Shown: one piece after another, positions 55,381-64,000 of the stretch
How the letters are laid out: the number at the start of each line of letters is the position of its first letter
Position numbering within the stretch: position 1 is the stretch's first letter
The notes under the pieces: generated by a model
Told to the model about the DNA's origin: nothing
Databases searched by the model: none
Seen by the model: the letters and a program-made list of their open reading frames with translations, nothing else
Assembly (NCBI GenBank): GCA_946965045.2
Contig: OX337241.1
Span: forward strand, 2,971,744 to 3,035,743
Source of the DNA: Epithemia pelagica
Lineage: Eukaryota > Bacillariophyta > Bacillariophyceae > Surirellales > Surirellaceae
Reading direction: 5' to 3'
DNA length: 64,000 nucleotides
Position numbers and translations under genes: made by a program

Positions 55381-56642
55381 ATGCGTTTCTCGTATCGTTG
55401 TTTAGCCGCGATAGTCTCTGTGGCTGTAAAATTGACGAGATGTTCGATGTGGATGTCGCCTGTTGCATGGTCGACGAAGATACAACCGCCCGAATACATA
55501 CTGTCGGTGTGGGTTTTGCCTTTGGACGAGTACAGGCGACCCTTCTGCGTAACGGTGAAATGGTCCATCGAGACACGTTGGCCAGGGAACAGGTTTTTCT
55601 TCTTAAGGCCATACTCCCTCTCAGGCACAGAGGTTTTCGTGGTAGTGTCTGTCGGACGACGGGTGGCTTTGCCAAATTCACAGCTCGCACATTTGGGGAG
55701 ATCACACTTGGAGGCGGCGCGCAACAAAGGAGAGTTGCCAAGGGCGCCGGTTTTCATCAAACGTTGGAGCGAAGCAAGGCCCTGATGGCACAAACGATAA
55801 TGCCATTTCAGGAGCTCCTTCTGAGGCGATGTAAGGTTGGGGTTGTGCTCGTTGGTAACACACCCAGTTGTATTGGCTGCCGGTGCAGGCACGGAGGGTT
55901 TGGTATTCCACATGGAGCACGTTGGAAGGTTGTTGTCTTCACTGTAAGAGACAGAGGCATGTTTTGCGTGACTTTTGTGATATTCAAATTTGGCTCCACG
56001 GATGACAAAGCTTTCTGGAGAGTCTTGACCGGCCTCGGCACTCATATGTTGAAGATAACTTTGCGGTGAAAGCAAACGACAACGAGCGGTAGGTACATGG
56101 TATGCAGGCGTGGTGATGGTCGTTGTAGTTCCATCATCAAGGGTCATTCCCCAACAGACTTTCCCGGTTCCAGCAATCGGAAGACCCTTGGCTAATCCTT
56201 GCAAGACGGAACCTTCCACTTCGGTATACTCAACAAAATCAGTTTTGGTAGGCGAGATGGTTATCGTTGCCCCTGAATCGAAGGTCACCAGGAAAGAGTC
56301 TTTTGGTTTCGAAGAGAAGAGCGATGTCCATGTGAATGGTACGTCAGCTCCCTCTGTTGACGGTGCAGCAACATTGGCTTCTGTGTTGTTGGGTGAAAGC
56401 AGCAAGGCGAATTCTGGGATCTCAGGAGGAGGCCGTCCCGTAGTAGGTGGCTCCGGAAAGTCGAAGGGCGTTGGTTCCACTTCGTCGGGCTCTTGCGTTG
56501 GAACTCTAGCGCGTGGCGCATGACGATCATGCCAGCGAGGAGGACCACGGACACGGTGATCGTATTGCCGACTTGCGACAATCAACGAAGGAAACTTGTG
56601 TAACGGTGCGCCAAGTACGTTTGTCATGGCTTGTGTGCTCAT
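55381..56642 (-). pseudogene. pol: Copia-A pol, 5' part: protease and start of integrase
   Basis: The frame is open from 56843, but the first ATG is at 56642 (MSTQAMTNVLGAPLHKF). The protease has FDSGATITISPT (DSG, about residue 120). A gag-pre-integrase zinc site follows, with WHYRLCHQGLASLQ and CDLPKCASCEFGKA (HHCC). The integrase core starts FPGQRVSMDHFTV, giving the first acidic residue. The frame is cut after YEKRMF by the copia-B insertion and resumes at 38717. The start is uncertain: a gag-pol fusion by frameshift is also possible because the frame extends beyond the ATG towards gag. Confidence 0.9.
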
Positions 56643-57061
56643 GATTATGGCAGAATAGCACACGAGCAGCTTGGGTAAGACTGCAAGTGGCGAGCGACGA
56701 TAGTAGCGACAGGCACGGCGATGCCGACGATACGGTTTGCGAGGCCAAAGGTTTTGGTGTAGTAGTCGCCCGATGGCGAGAATCAATCGCAAACAACAAT
56801 CAAAGACGAAGGATAAAATGGGCTGTGGATTCAGCAATACCAAGAAACTCCAAAGAGCAAGCAGAATCCGCCCAACCAGTCATTCTTCATCATCATCAAG
56901 GATGGATGCAGCGCCAACAAAAGCTAGGGAGGCTGCTCCAGCAGGTTTGGCTGTTTTCTTGTCGCCAGTTTGCGAAGAAGGCAAGTCATTTCGATGTGTG
57001 GCGGTGCCATGGGACAATCGCCAGAAACCACAAATGGCACACCAGTGCCAGTCAGTGCCGT

Positions 57062-58357
57062 TCACATTTTCGTTTCTGGTTCGTTTGGTCCAGGCGCAAT
57101 AGATTTCCATGGTGCTTTGGGGGCTTTAGACTTTTTGTTGGTCTTGTCGCCACCGTGTTGGTTTGCAGGGTTCTTGGGACAGTCTTTCTTTAGATGGTCT
57201 TCGGAACCACAAAGATAGCATTTGCGTCCATTGCCTCCGCCTTTACCATTACCATTCTTGTTCTTGATCGCGGCAGACACTTGTTTCTGCACGAGATTGT
57301 TTATTTCAGCTTTGGTGAAAGTCAATGCTTCCGGTGGGTTTCCCGAATTGGCCTTTCCGGATGGGCCCCAGCGGTCGGCAGTCGAAAGGAGGGTGTACTC
57401 TGCATTGGCTTCTTCAACCAAGTCTTGCACAGAAACATAGTCAGGTTCAGCTGAGCGTGCATCAATGGTAGCTTTGGATAAGCCATGCACTTTTGTGACC
57501 CACTGGTTCACGGCAGTACTCCGTGCCATAAATTTCACTCGAAATTGTTCAACCGAAGACGTACACAGCTGCTCATTGAGGATGAAAGGAGCATCACTTG
57601 GCACATTGCGACCCAACTCAACGCAAGTTTGAAGAAACTTGGTTGTAAACACCTTAACATCTTCGCCTGGTGTTTGCCGCAGCTTGAAAGACTCTAACTG
57701 GGTCTTGAGAGCCTTGATTCGTTGGAATGAGGCTGTGCGCACTTCGCGAACGACGTAAATCCAAAGAATGGGTCCGTAGCGCAGATCTCTAGGTAGGAGT
57801 GGCCGAATGCTTGTTTTCACCGTTTCATCCAACACAGCCATGATTGCTTTGTATGCGAGGTCCATATTGTTAGTGGAGTAATCGTCATACAGTGGTGTTG
57901 TCGCTGCTTGAGCATTTCGGAAGTGTGTGACAACATAAGCGGGTGAGAACTCCGAGTCCTCATGCAGAATGTTGACCAATTGTGTCGGATTCTGGGGATC
58001 TGGAAGGTAGAACTCAGCATCCATTCCGTGAAACTCCACATGCTCTGACACCAATTCTGCAAACTGTTCAATGGTCAGTTCCTTCTCGTCTCTGGTAAAC
58101 TTTCGCGAATCGGTGTCGCTTGTCAAGATCGTTGTCTTGTACTTAAGTCCTTTGTGAGCCTCTGTTGGGTCCTGCAACTGGTAGCAGTAGGGGCTACGTG
58201 GAACAGTTCGCGTCGTTGCGGTGAACGTGTTGTCTGTTGGCCTTCCTCCAGTCCATGGATGGATGCCATTCAACCCACCTAACCGTGGTCTCGTCGGTGC
58301 TCTCGGTGGAGTCGGTCGTGGTGTTAAAGGAGGAGCCGTTGTCGCTCCTGTTGACAT
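57062..58357 (-). CDS. gag: Copia-A gag
   Basis: 431 residues from MSTGATTAPPLTPRP. The Pro-rich N-terminus is followed by a capsid-like helical region (LDETVKTSIRPLLPRD, RIKALKTQLESFKLRQTPGE, FLQTCVELGRNVPSD), then a CCHC zinc knuckle CYLCGSEDHLKKDC near residue 380 and a Lys/Pro-rich end. Gag forms the virus-like particle and its knuckle binds the RNA. A second Cys/His piece, WCAICGFWRLSHGTATH, lies in the -1 frame just beyond the stop (56880-57064), so a minus-one shift near the stop would extend the protein. Only 107 bases separate the ATG from the LTR. Confidence 0.9.
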   Translation of the reverse strand: MSTGATTAPPLTPRPTPPRAPTRPRLGGLNGIHPWTGGRPTDNTFTATTRTVPRSPYCYQLQDPTEAHKGLKYKTTILTSDTDSRKFTRDEKELTIEQFAELVSEHVEFHGMDAEFYLPDPQNPTQLVNILHEDSEFSPAYVVTHFRNAQAATTPLYDDYSTNNMDLAYKAIMAVLDETVKTSIRPLLPRDLRYGPILWIYVVREVRTASFQRIKALKTQLESFKLRQTPGEDVKVFTTKFLQTCVELGRNVPSDAPFILNEQLCTSSVEQFRVKFMARSTAVNQWVTKVHGLSKATIDARSAEPDYVSVQDLVEEANAEYTLLSTADRWGPSGKANSGNPPEALTFTKAEINNLVQKQVSAAIKNKNGNGKGGGNGRKCYLCGSEDHLKKDCPKNPANQHGGDKTNKKSKAPKAPWKSIAPGPNEPETKM

Positions 58358-58449
58358 GGTAGTCGTCGTCGTTTCTTCCTTCTTGCCGTTGCGTCGTTGT
58401 TACGATTCCAAATCTCGTCTTTTCGCTTGTATGCTCACAAACCCTTCAA

Positions 58450-58464
58450 CTTGGGCTCATAACC
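58450..58464 (+). other. Copia-A primer-binding site
   Basis: The plus strand reads cttgggctcataacc immediately before the LTR. As tRNA sequence this is the 5' part of an anticodon arm with stem GGG, loop CTCATAA (anticodon CAT) and two paired bases CC after the loop. GGG in the stem is a hallmark of initiator tRNA-Met. Priming by a tRNA-Met cut near base 40 is inferred, as known for Drosophila copia. Confidence 0.65.
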
Positions 58465-58700
58465 TGCCGCAATCTATCGTTATAGATGCGTCTCTTGTCG
58501 TACTCAGCGGTCAAATGATCGCTATGGTCAACAAATGATGACGGTAGGCAGGGAACGGAAGGGAGAAGAGATGCAACAATCAAACAAAGCGAAATTATAA
58601 TTCCAAACTGTGTGTGGGAGTTATTCTACTTTCTTGGCTCGACTCGCGCGCTCCAAGGCTGCTACCCCACTAGCATGCATACTTCCCCACTGTCACGACA
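58465..58700 (-). repeat. Copia-A LTR, 5' LTR in element orientation
   Basis: 236 bp, identical by eye to 35636-35871. Next to it is the target copy cgtgg and the right half of the K11 class I block. Confidence 0.95.
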
Positions 58701-58884
58701 CGTGGCTACGGTCACGATTTGTCTCGTGACAAAACTCCTACCCCTTTTTGGTCCATCCATTTCATGCAGTCAGTCGTGCTTCTAGTCCACACCCATCATC
58801 ATGACAGGAGCAAAGCAAACCAACGTGCCTCTTACAAGAAAGTGTCTCGATCCTCATAAATTCTGGAGTTGAGATTTTGGAACC
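58701..58884 (+). promoter_or_regulatory. Class I 5' block of K11, right part
   Basis: Starts with the target duplication and continues cgatttgtctcgtgac, cagtcagtcgtgcttc, cgtgcctcttacaag and tcgatcctcataaattc up to the ATG. The left part lies 23 kb away at 35560-35635. If promoter elements are in the right part, K11 may still be expressed; if not, the copia-A LTR now sits about 185 bases upstream in the reverse orientation. Confidence 0.6.
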
Positions 58885-59961
58885 ATGACCACAACACTGA
58901 AAGAACAAGCATGGCAGTCAGGCCTTGTCCTGTTAAACGAGACACCAGAGTGGAATTTCGGGGACTGGCCTCCTCTTGAGGGTGGATGGCGTTATCGTCA
59001 TAGTTCCGTCGTACTGGATCATACCGATAACAACCAGGAACAAACCGTCGTCGTGTTGGGCGGATTTCAACAAGGCCAAGGCGTGCTTGATTCCGTTCTT
59101 GTATTAAACTTGGCAGAATCAAACAAGCAGTGGCGGGAAGGTCCACCCATGCACCAGAAACGTTCTGGACATGCCGCTGTTGTTTGCAACGGAGCCATCT
59201 ACGTGATGGGAGGAGACAATGGAGCACCTTTGGATTGTATCGAACAAATTGATGCCAATTATTTTCTGCAATCATCTTTGACAACAACCACCACGCAGGA
59301 CAGTCATTGGACGACATTGAATTGTCGCTTATCAACGCCACGATGGGGATTTGGTGCTGTTGCGGTTCACAATCGATATATTGTTGTATTGGGTGGACAA
59401 ACCAGATTGCAAACCATGTCGTCGGTGGATATTATTGATACCAGCAATCACATAGTTACTGCGGGACCGTCCATGAACATTCCTCGACGATTGTGTACCA
59501 GTGCGGTCATTGGTCACCGCATTTTTGTCGTTGGGGGGCATAAAGAGCATCGCCGTCTTGACACGGTGGAGTACTTGGACTATGCAACACTCTGTGGCAA
59601 TGATGAGACAAAAAAGGAGATTGGCTCGACATTCATTTCTTTCTCGTCCACCTGGATCACTCATCCTGATTTGGTGCTTTCCAAACCTCGAGGTTGGTGT
59701 GGAATGGTTGCCGTGGGATCCTGTCTGGTGTTGGCGGGAGGACGTAGCCTTACCGTGGAAGTTTTGGATACGCTTCGCAACCGCGTTTGGAATCTCCGAC
59801 CATCTGCTTATCCCTACGCTGGCTGCAGTATGGTGGCTGTTGCCAATCAAGTTGCCGTGATTGGTGGATTTCGCACTACTTCCTGTGCAACATTCCCACT
59901 AATGGACAAGAATACATGCTGTTTTCGTCGACTCTGTGAGCAGAATCCCAGTGGATGGTAA
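58885..59961 (+). CDS. Kelch-repeat protein K11
   Basis: A 358-residue paralog starting MTTTLKEQAWQSGLVLLN. Six repeats are readable: VVVLGGFQ, IYVMGGDN, IVVLGGQT, IFVVGGHK, LVLAGGRS and VAVIGGFR. Blade three has an altered loop (TRLQTMSSVDIIDTSNH). The conserved WCFRRLCE has become CCFRRLCEQ. It ends at NPSGW because TAA replaces the TAT codon found at this place in other copies, so about 45 tail residues with the basic stretch are lost. The tail can still be traced in the DNA after the stop. The propeller is complete; its 5' flank is split by the retrotransposon nest. Confidence 0.86.
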   Translation: MTTTLKEQAWQSGLVLLNETPEWNFGDWPPLEGGWRYRHSSVVLDHTDNNQEQTVVVLGGFQQGQGVLDSVLVLNLAESNKQWREGPPMHQKRSGHAAVVCNGAIYVMGGDNGAPLDCIEQIDANYFLQSSLTTTTTQDSHWTTLNCRLSTPRWGFGAVAVHNRYIVVLGGQTRLQTMSSVDIIDTSNHIVTAGPSMNIPRRLCTSAVIGHRIFVVGGHKEHRRLDTVEYLDYATLCGNDETKKEIGSTFISFSSTWITHPDLVLSKPRGWCGMVAVGSCLVLAGGRSLTVEVLDTLRNRVWNLRPSAYPYAGCSMVAVANQVAVIGGFRTTSCATFPLMDKNTCCFRRLCEQNPSGW

Positions 59962-60683
59962 CATTCTATGGAAGGAATGGGTATCTGAGATGCTGATATC
60001 TCACCCTTCTCCACCATGATATCAGGCCATAAACGAGCAAGGCCCAGAGTATGACATTGCTAATAACTATCGAGATACCATGAACACCGCTTTACTAGTA
60101 GAAAATGAAATGTCACAGTGCCGTCTGGAATGACATAATAGCTGTCCCTCGCAAAAAAGGAGTGGAGCCAGGCTAATGGGTGCATACACAAAATGGTACC
60201 AGGCGTCTCTCCTGTTTAATGCGTGGAGTTATCTGGCTGTCGAAGATGATGGTTGTGCGCCTGAAACACTCTAGTCGGAACCATCAATACCAAACAACGC
60301 CAACATCTACAAACATGCCAGCGACACGCGTGCTTCTTCTCGGCTGTTGTAAAGAAGGCAGAGCGACTCGTCGGAGGATGGTCTTGGATCTCGCCATGCG
60401 TCAGTTTGTAGGCCCGGTCCTTCTATTATTACGAAATTTGTGAATTCTTTGGAATTTTTGCCTCGATATTTCCTCCAATACAGCAACTATACTTTTTCAT
60501 CAGGTCAGCAATTTGCTTGCGTCGATACGGCAACCATTCTCTCCGTAGTGGCTCGTTGACAGTCCATGGTTATCGGTCCATGGGGATCCACAAGAACAAT
60601 CGCAGTGTGCAAAGTTATGGCTTGCCCCTCAATGCCAGTTCCGCCGAAACTTTGTTGCACGATTGCAACACTGTCGAACAGCA
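59962..60683. repeat. 3' spacer of K11 shared with K2
   Basis: After traces of the lost Kelch tail (gatgctgatatctcaccctt, cataaacgagcaagg), 60060-60500 follows the K2 downstream block at 4130-4545. Then 60620-60670 has the cccctcaatgccagttccgc piece of the Ser/Thr/Pro-rich module. No gene is supported. Confidence 0.5.
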
Positions 60684-61590
60684 TTAGTGGACATGGACCA
60701 CTACAACGTTTGTGCCTCGTACAGCACCCACACAACCACGACCCGCGCCGATCATGTCTTCGCTGTCGTCTAACAGCAGTGTTGGACCTCGATCACTACC
60801 ACAGTTGAGCCTCGTAGCGAACTCTGCAGTACTAACCACAAAACCACGACCACGAACGGCGTCGATCATGTCTTGTCTGTCGTCTAATAGAACTTGTTTT
60901 GTTGTTGTTCTTCTTCTTCTTCTTCGTTGGATTCTGGTTGGCGTTGCTGCCTTGTCGTTCCACACCGACACCCAGCTTGAATCTTCGTATGTATTAGACT
61001 TGAAGGGGCGATGCGACCCTTTCCCATGATCAGTTCTTCACTACTCCAATCGGACGCATCGGGAGGTTCAATCCATAGTACTGCGCTCCTCGTCACCGGC
61101 GCAACTACCTCCAATGGGGCGACTTTGTCATCGATTCAGCAGGTCCTCATGTTGTCATGTCGAGAAAGGGTCCTCGATAATTGGCGACCAGACTGCCATG
61201 CGGTGCCACAACACAAAGAGATTTGCGTGGTCTTGTTGTTGATTCTCGTTCCATGAAAGACATGTGGATGAGGAAGCATACCATCGCCCTAGTGCTCTTC
61301 TTTTTGTTGTTCTGTTCTTTGCTGCACGATCATGTCTTGGCTGTAGTCTACTGGTAGAACTTGTTGTTGTTCTTCTTCTTGTTCGCAGGATTCTGGTTGG
61401 TTTTGCTGCCTTGTCGTTCCACACCAACATCCAGTTTGAATCTTCGTATGTAGACTTGAAAGGGCGATGCGACCCTTTCCCAGAATTATTTCTTCACTCT
61501 TCACTACTCCAATCGGGCGCGTCGGGAGGGAGTTGAATAGCGTTCCATACTTCAATCCATAGTACTGCGCTCCTCGTCACCGTGGTCCGA
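60684..61590 (-). pseudogene. Decayed minus-strand module, two adjacent copies
   Basis: The motif set ELIMGKGRIAPSSL, HTKIQAGCRCGTTRQQ, EEEEEQQQ, QDMIDAVRGRGFVVSTAEF is found at 60700-61090, and a second set, EEIILGKGRIALSSLHTK, GCWCGTTRQQNQPES, EQEEEQQQVL, DYSQDMIVQQ, at 61300-61560. Both match the copies at 4846-5734 and 15944-16330. Adjacent VTRSAVLWIE occurs before each set, so the two are a tandem duplicate of about 480 bases. Stops and frame changes break both. Unknown product. Confidence 0.5.
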
Positions 61591-61740
61591 CTTTTAGCAT
61601 TCGTTGCAAACCATGGTTGGGGAGTGGAATGCTCCTCCACTCTTTTGTCTTGGTTGAGGATCGTCCTGGATGCAAGTTGTATGCCATTCGCTGTCTGTTG
61701 TTTTCCTGCTACCGTGGGCAACAAGAACGAGCTCAACCCG

Positions 61741-62158
61741 TGTAAAACAAAGTTAAGTTGTGTGCTTAGTCTTTTACTTCTACTCGTAGCGATGGCTGTG
61801 ATCCGTTGGATCATCGGCCGTTGGATAAAGTAGATTGGAGATCTTTTTGCAATCTTGTTGCAATCTTGGTTTCCTATGTATCGTCGTCCAGCCCGTTCTT
61901 GCCTGTCAGAATGTTTAGACGACGACTGTTATGGGATGCCATAGGATCTCGTTTCTCTATGTATTGGACTTGTTTGGGCCGTTATTGTTGATGACGCGTT
62001 GCTCCAAATGAGACTTGGTCGGCCCATTGGTTCGTTTGTTCTGTTTGAAATAACGATGGTACTCGTCTCTTGTCGGTCGAATCTTCTACTTCCGAATGCC
62101 GGTTCCGAATATTGGTCGCACTTCTTCATTTACTGACCATATCTCATTATTTTGAACA
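61741..62158 (-). repeat. Copia-C putative 3' LTR
   Basis: The right border (62158) is well supported by the polypurine tract and TGT start. The left border is a guess at the first suitable TG after the end of the recognisable Kelch spacer. Length about 418 bp if correct. Confidence 0.4.
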
Positions 62159-62185
62159 CTCCCTCTCGGCCGAGTAGAGTCGATG

Positions 62186-64000
62186 TTACCATCCTTGTAT
62201 ACTCTCGCGATGTTTCTCGAACGATGATTCGTTGAGCGATTTAGTGAAGATATCCGCGGTCTGATCGTCTGTCGCACACGGGTGAATCTCGATCTCCTTT
62301 CGTTCCACAAAAGATTTAAAATGGAACAACTTGGTGCACAGATACCGTGTCCTGGGTCTGTACTTGTATATCGTTGCGAGTTCGACCGCACCACTGTTAT
62401 CTTCGAAGGCCTTGCAGTGTATATTGGGTGTCGTAGAGAGAATAGGGAATCCCAAATCCTTCATCTCACGAGTGATGGCCATCAACGGAATGACGGTACG
62501 TAGTGCGTGTGACAAACTGATGATCTCTGCTTCTGTGGTTGATAAGGCTATCTCTGACTGTAGTTTTGATTGCCAGAGGATGGGGCAACCTGCATAGAAG
62601 ACCACAAATCCCGTTCGAGACCGAGCCATGTCCTTGTTTGGGTGGTCGAGCTTGTTAAAATTGCCTGCAAAGTCCGCGTCGGCGAACACTTGGAAAGATT
62701 TCGTGGTGTCGGGTTTTAGTATCACTCCTTGCTTTCTTGTCCCGGCGAGGTAACGTGCTATGTGTTTGACGGCTTTCCCATGAATTGCTTTTGGGTTTTC
62801 GCAAAATCTGGTGCATTGGTGGACGGCGAAACTAATATCTGGTCTCGTGCTCTTTTCCAGGAAGTTGAGTTTCCCGATCGCCGACCTGTAATGGAAATGG
62901 TGATCAAAGGCTTTTCCGTCTTGGTCTTGTCTCAAGCGTACTGTGGTTGGTGCCGGTGTTTCTTTCTTCTTGGTTGATTCGTCGGCAAGGTGAAGATCTT
63001 GGAGGATTGAGTCGATTAAATGTGGCTGAGTCAAGTGGATGGTGCCATCCTCTTTTCTGTCGATGTTGACCCCAAGAAAATCGTTGACTCCGTCTTCATA
63101 TGTCATCTTCAGACCACTATTCTCCATTGTAACAATCAACCGGTCGAGTTCTTCTTTGTCAGGACCCAACAATAAAGAATCGTCCGTATACAAAATGTAT
63201 ACGCATTTACCATGATAAAAGAGGCACTCGTCGTGTGCACTTTGTTGGAAACCGACTTGCTTAAGTCGTTCCACGAGGTGTTGATTCCATACTCGGGCAC
63301 CCTGCTTCTGCCCATAGTAATTTTGCTTGATCTTGAGGACATAGTCCTCTGCTCGCTGGTTTCCTTTTGTATCGAAGGTGAAGCTTTTCGGCGCTTCCAT
63401 ATACATATCAGTCTCTGCGACTGCTTGCGTATATGCCAGCACATAATCTACCTGTTTGATGTGCCATCCTTGTGTGAGTGCCATTGTCAGGATGAATCTC
63501 ACGACAGGCCATTGAATCACGGGAGCGTAGGTTTCCCAATAGTTAACCCCCTTTTCTTGCATGGACCCATCATATGCCAATCTGGATTTCCATTTGTAGA
63601 CTTCTCTAGTTTTTAGTCTTCTTTTTCGGACGCAACTCCACACTCCTCGAGAGATTAGCGCTCCTTTTGGAATGTCCTTTCGCTTGACCACCTCCCATAG
63701 TCCATTATCGCTATGATCTTGAACTTCTTTCTGTGCTGCCTTGATGAATTCCGCTCGATCCTCTTGTTTCATCGCTTCATGCCAGTACATAACATCTGGA
63801 TTGCTGTTAGCTTGAGCGGTATTGACTGTCACAGTTGGTTTAGCTGTGATAGCTACTTCTCCGATCGCGTCTTCGGGCTCTTGGAGCGAAGTCAAGTAGT
63901 CTTGATATCGTTGTGTTCGACGAGGAGTACGTTGGGACCGCCTAGCTCCCTCATGCTCTGGCATAGTTTCTCGTTCTTCCATTGGCGGGTTAGCATCGTT
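62186..64000 (-). CDS. pol: Copia-C pol, C-terminal part: RT and RNase H
   Basis: The frame is open through the window edge. The first ATG in view is at 63982 but the true start lies outside. A basic linker (RRSQRTPRRTQRYQDYL) precedes RT: WEVVKRKDIPKGALIS, WKSRLAYDGSMQEKGVNYW, DYVLAYTQAVAETDMYME, and the catalytic box YILYTDDSLLLG, where YTDD replaces the usual Y(V/I)DD. RNase H shows FADADFAGNF, SEIALSTTEAEIISLS, FEDNSGAVELAT and DQTADIFTKSL, ending SIQGW. No internal stop or frameshift, so this end of the element looks intact. Confidence 0.9.
   Translation of the reverse strand, partial: NDANPPMEERETMPEHEGARRSQRTPRRTQRYQDYLTSLQEPEDAIGEVAITAKPTVTVNTAQANSNPDVMYWHEAMKQEDRAEFIKAAQKEVQDHSDNGLWEVVKRKDIPKGALISRGVWSCVRKRRLKTREVYKWKSRLAYDGSMQEKGVNYWETYAPVIQWPVVRFILTMALTQGWHIKQVDYVLAYTQAVAETDMYMEAPKSFTFDTKGNQRAEDYVLKIKQNYYGQKQGARVWNQHLVERLKQVGFQQSAHDECLFYHGKCVYILYTDDSLLLGPDKEELDRLIVTMENSGLKMTYEDGVNDFLGVNIDRKEDGTIHLTQPHLIDSILQDLHLADESTKKKETPAPTTVRLRQDQDGKAFDHHFHYRSAIGKLNFLEKSTRPDISFAVHQCTRFCENPKAIHGKAVKHIARYLAGTRKQGVILKPDTTKSFQVFADADFAGNFNKLDHPNKDMARSRTGFVVFYAGCPILWQSKLQSEIALSTTEAEIISLSHALRTVIPLMAITREMKDLGFPILSTTPNIHCKAFEDNSGAVELATIYKYRPRTRYLCTKLFHFKSFVERKEIEIHPCATDDQTADIFTKSLNESSFEKHRESIQGW

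Larger units (their letters stand above)
35636..58700 (-). mobile_element. Ty1/copia retrotransposon copia-A, outer element of the nest
   Basis: Flanked by 236-bp LTRs (35636-35871 and 58465-58700) starting TG and ending CA, with the 5-bp target duplication cgtgg at 35631-35635 and 58701-58705. The order gag, protease, integrase, RT, RNase H is that of Ty1/copia. The LTRs look identical, so insertion was recent. It landed in the class I 5' block of K11: the left flank ends ttcttcattgcgtgg and the right continues cgtggctacggtcacg, as in the unbroken K7 block at 22093. Without the nested copia-B material the element is 6.4 kb. Pol is now split, so it cannot make its own integrase or RT. Confidence 0.95.
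61741..64000 (-). mobile_element. Ty1/copia retrotransposon copia-C, 3' part
   Basis: Minus-strand copia element that enters from beyond the right edge. Visible are the end of pol, a polypurine tract gagagggag (plus-strand 62159-62167, the same tract as copia-A) and the start of the 3' LTR at 62158 (TGTTCAAAATAATG in element orientation). I place the LTR end at 61741 (tgtaaaac on the plus strand) from the TG/CA rule only. The target duplication cannot be checked because the other LTR is outside. The family differs from copia-A and -B in sequence. Confidence 0.75.

Noticed and set aside
1-64000. tRNA, rRNA, CRISPR, bacterial operon or viral genes
   Set aside because: None was seen. The tRNA-like pieces at 39501, 51494 and 58450 are primer-binding sites, not tRNA genes.

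Overview
The window looks like nuclear DNA of a stramenopile, most likely a pennate diatom; the species is inferred, not shown. The reasons are intronless genes with long open frames, a large tandem family of lineage-specific Kelch genes, and several Ty1/copia elements of algal type, one family of which lacks a visible CCHC zinc knuckle and has a DRGANGG-type protease motif.

Positions 1-35,635 and 58,701-61,740 form one tandem array of Kelch-repeat paralogs, all on the + strand. I count eleven copies (K1-K11). K2, K5 and K7 are full length. K6, K10 and K11 have short C-termini. K3 and K9 each carry one in-frame premature stop. K8 ends in a recombination junction with the 5' flank of K9. K1 is cut by the window edge and K4 is a 3' relic. 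The 5' flanks fall into three cassette classes (I: K5, K7, K11; II: K2, K6, K8; III: K3, K10), and several 3' flanks are also shared. The long spacers hold decayed, repeatedly copied pieces of other genes: an ankyrin-type gene, a minus-strand gene with a possible membrane segment, a Ser/Thr/Pro-rich module, and others I cannot name.

Positions 35,636-58,700 are a three-level nest of LTR retrotransposons inside the 5' flank of K11. The outer element, copia-A, is on the - strand with 236-bp LTRs and target duplication cgtgg. It was split inside its integrase by copia-B copy 1 (+ strand, 783-bp LTRs, caaac). That copy was split inside its polyprotein by copia-B copy 2 (- strand, ccaat). In each case removing the insert restores the host reading frame. 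Copia-B has an unrecognised accessory frame upstream of gag-pol. Primer-binding sites of both families match anticodon arms of tRNAs, which implies half-tRNA priming.

The right edge (about 61,741-64,000) holds the 3' end of a third copia element (copia-C, - strand), with its RT-RNase H frame open at the window edge. No tRNA, rRNA, CRISPR or bacterial operon structure was seen.
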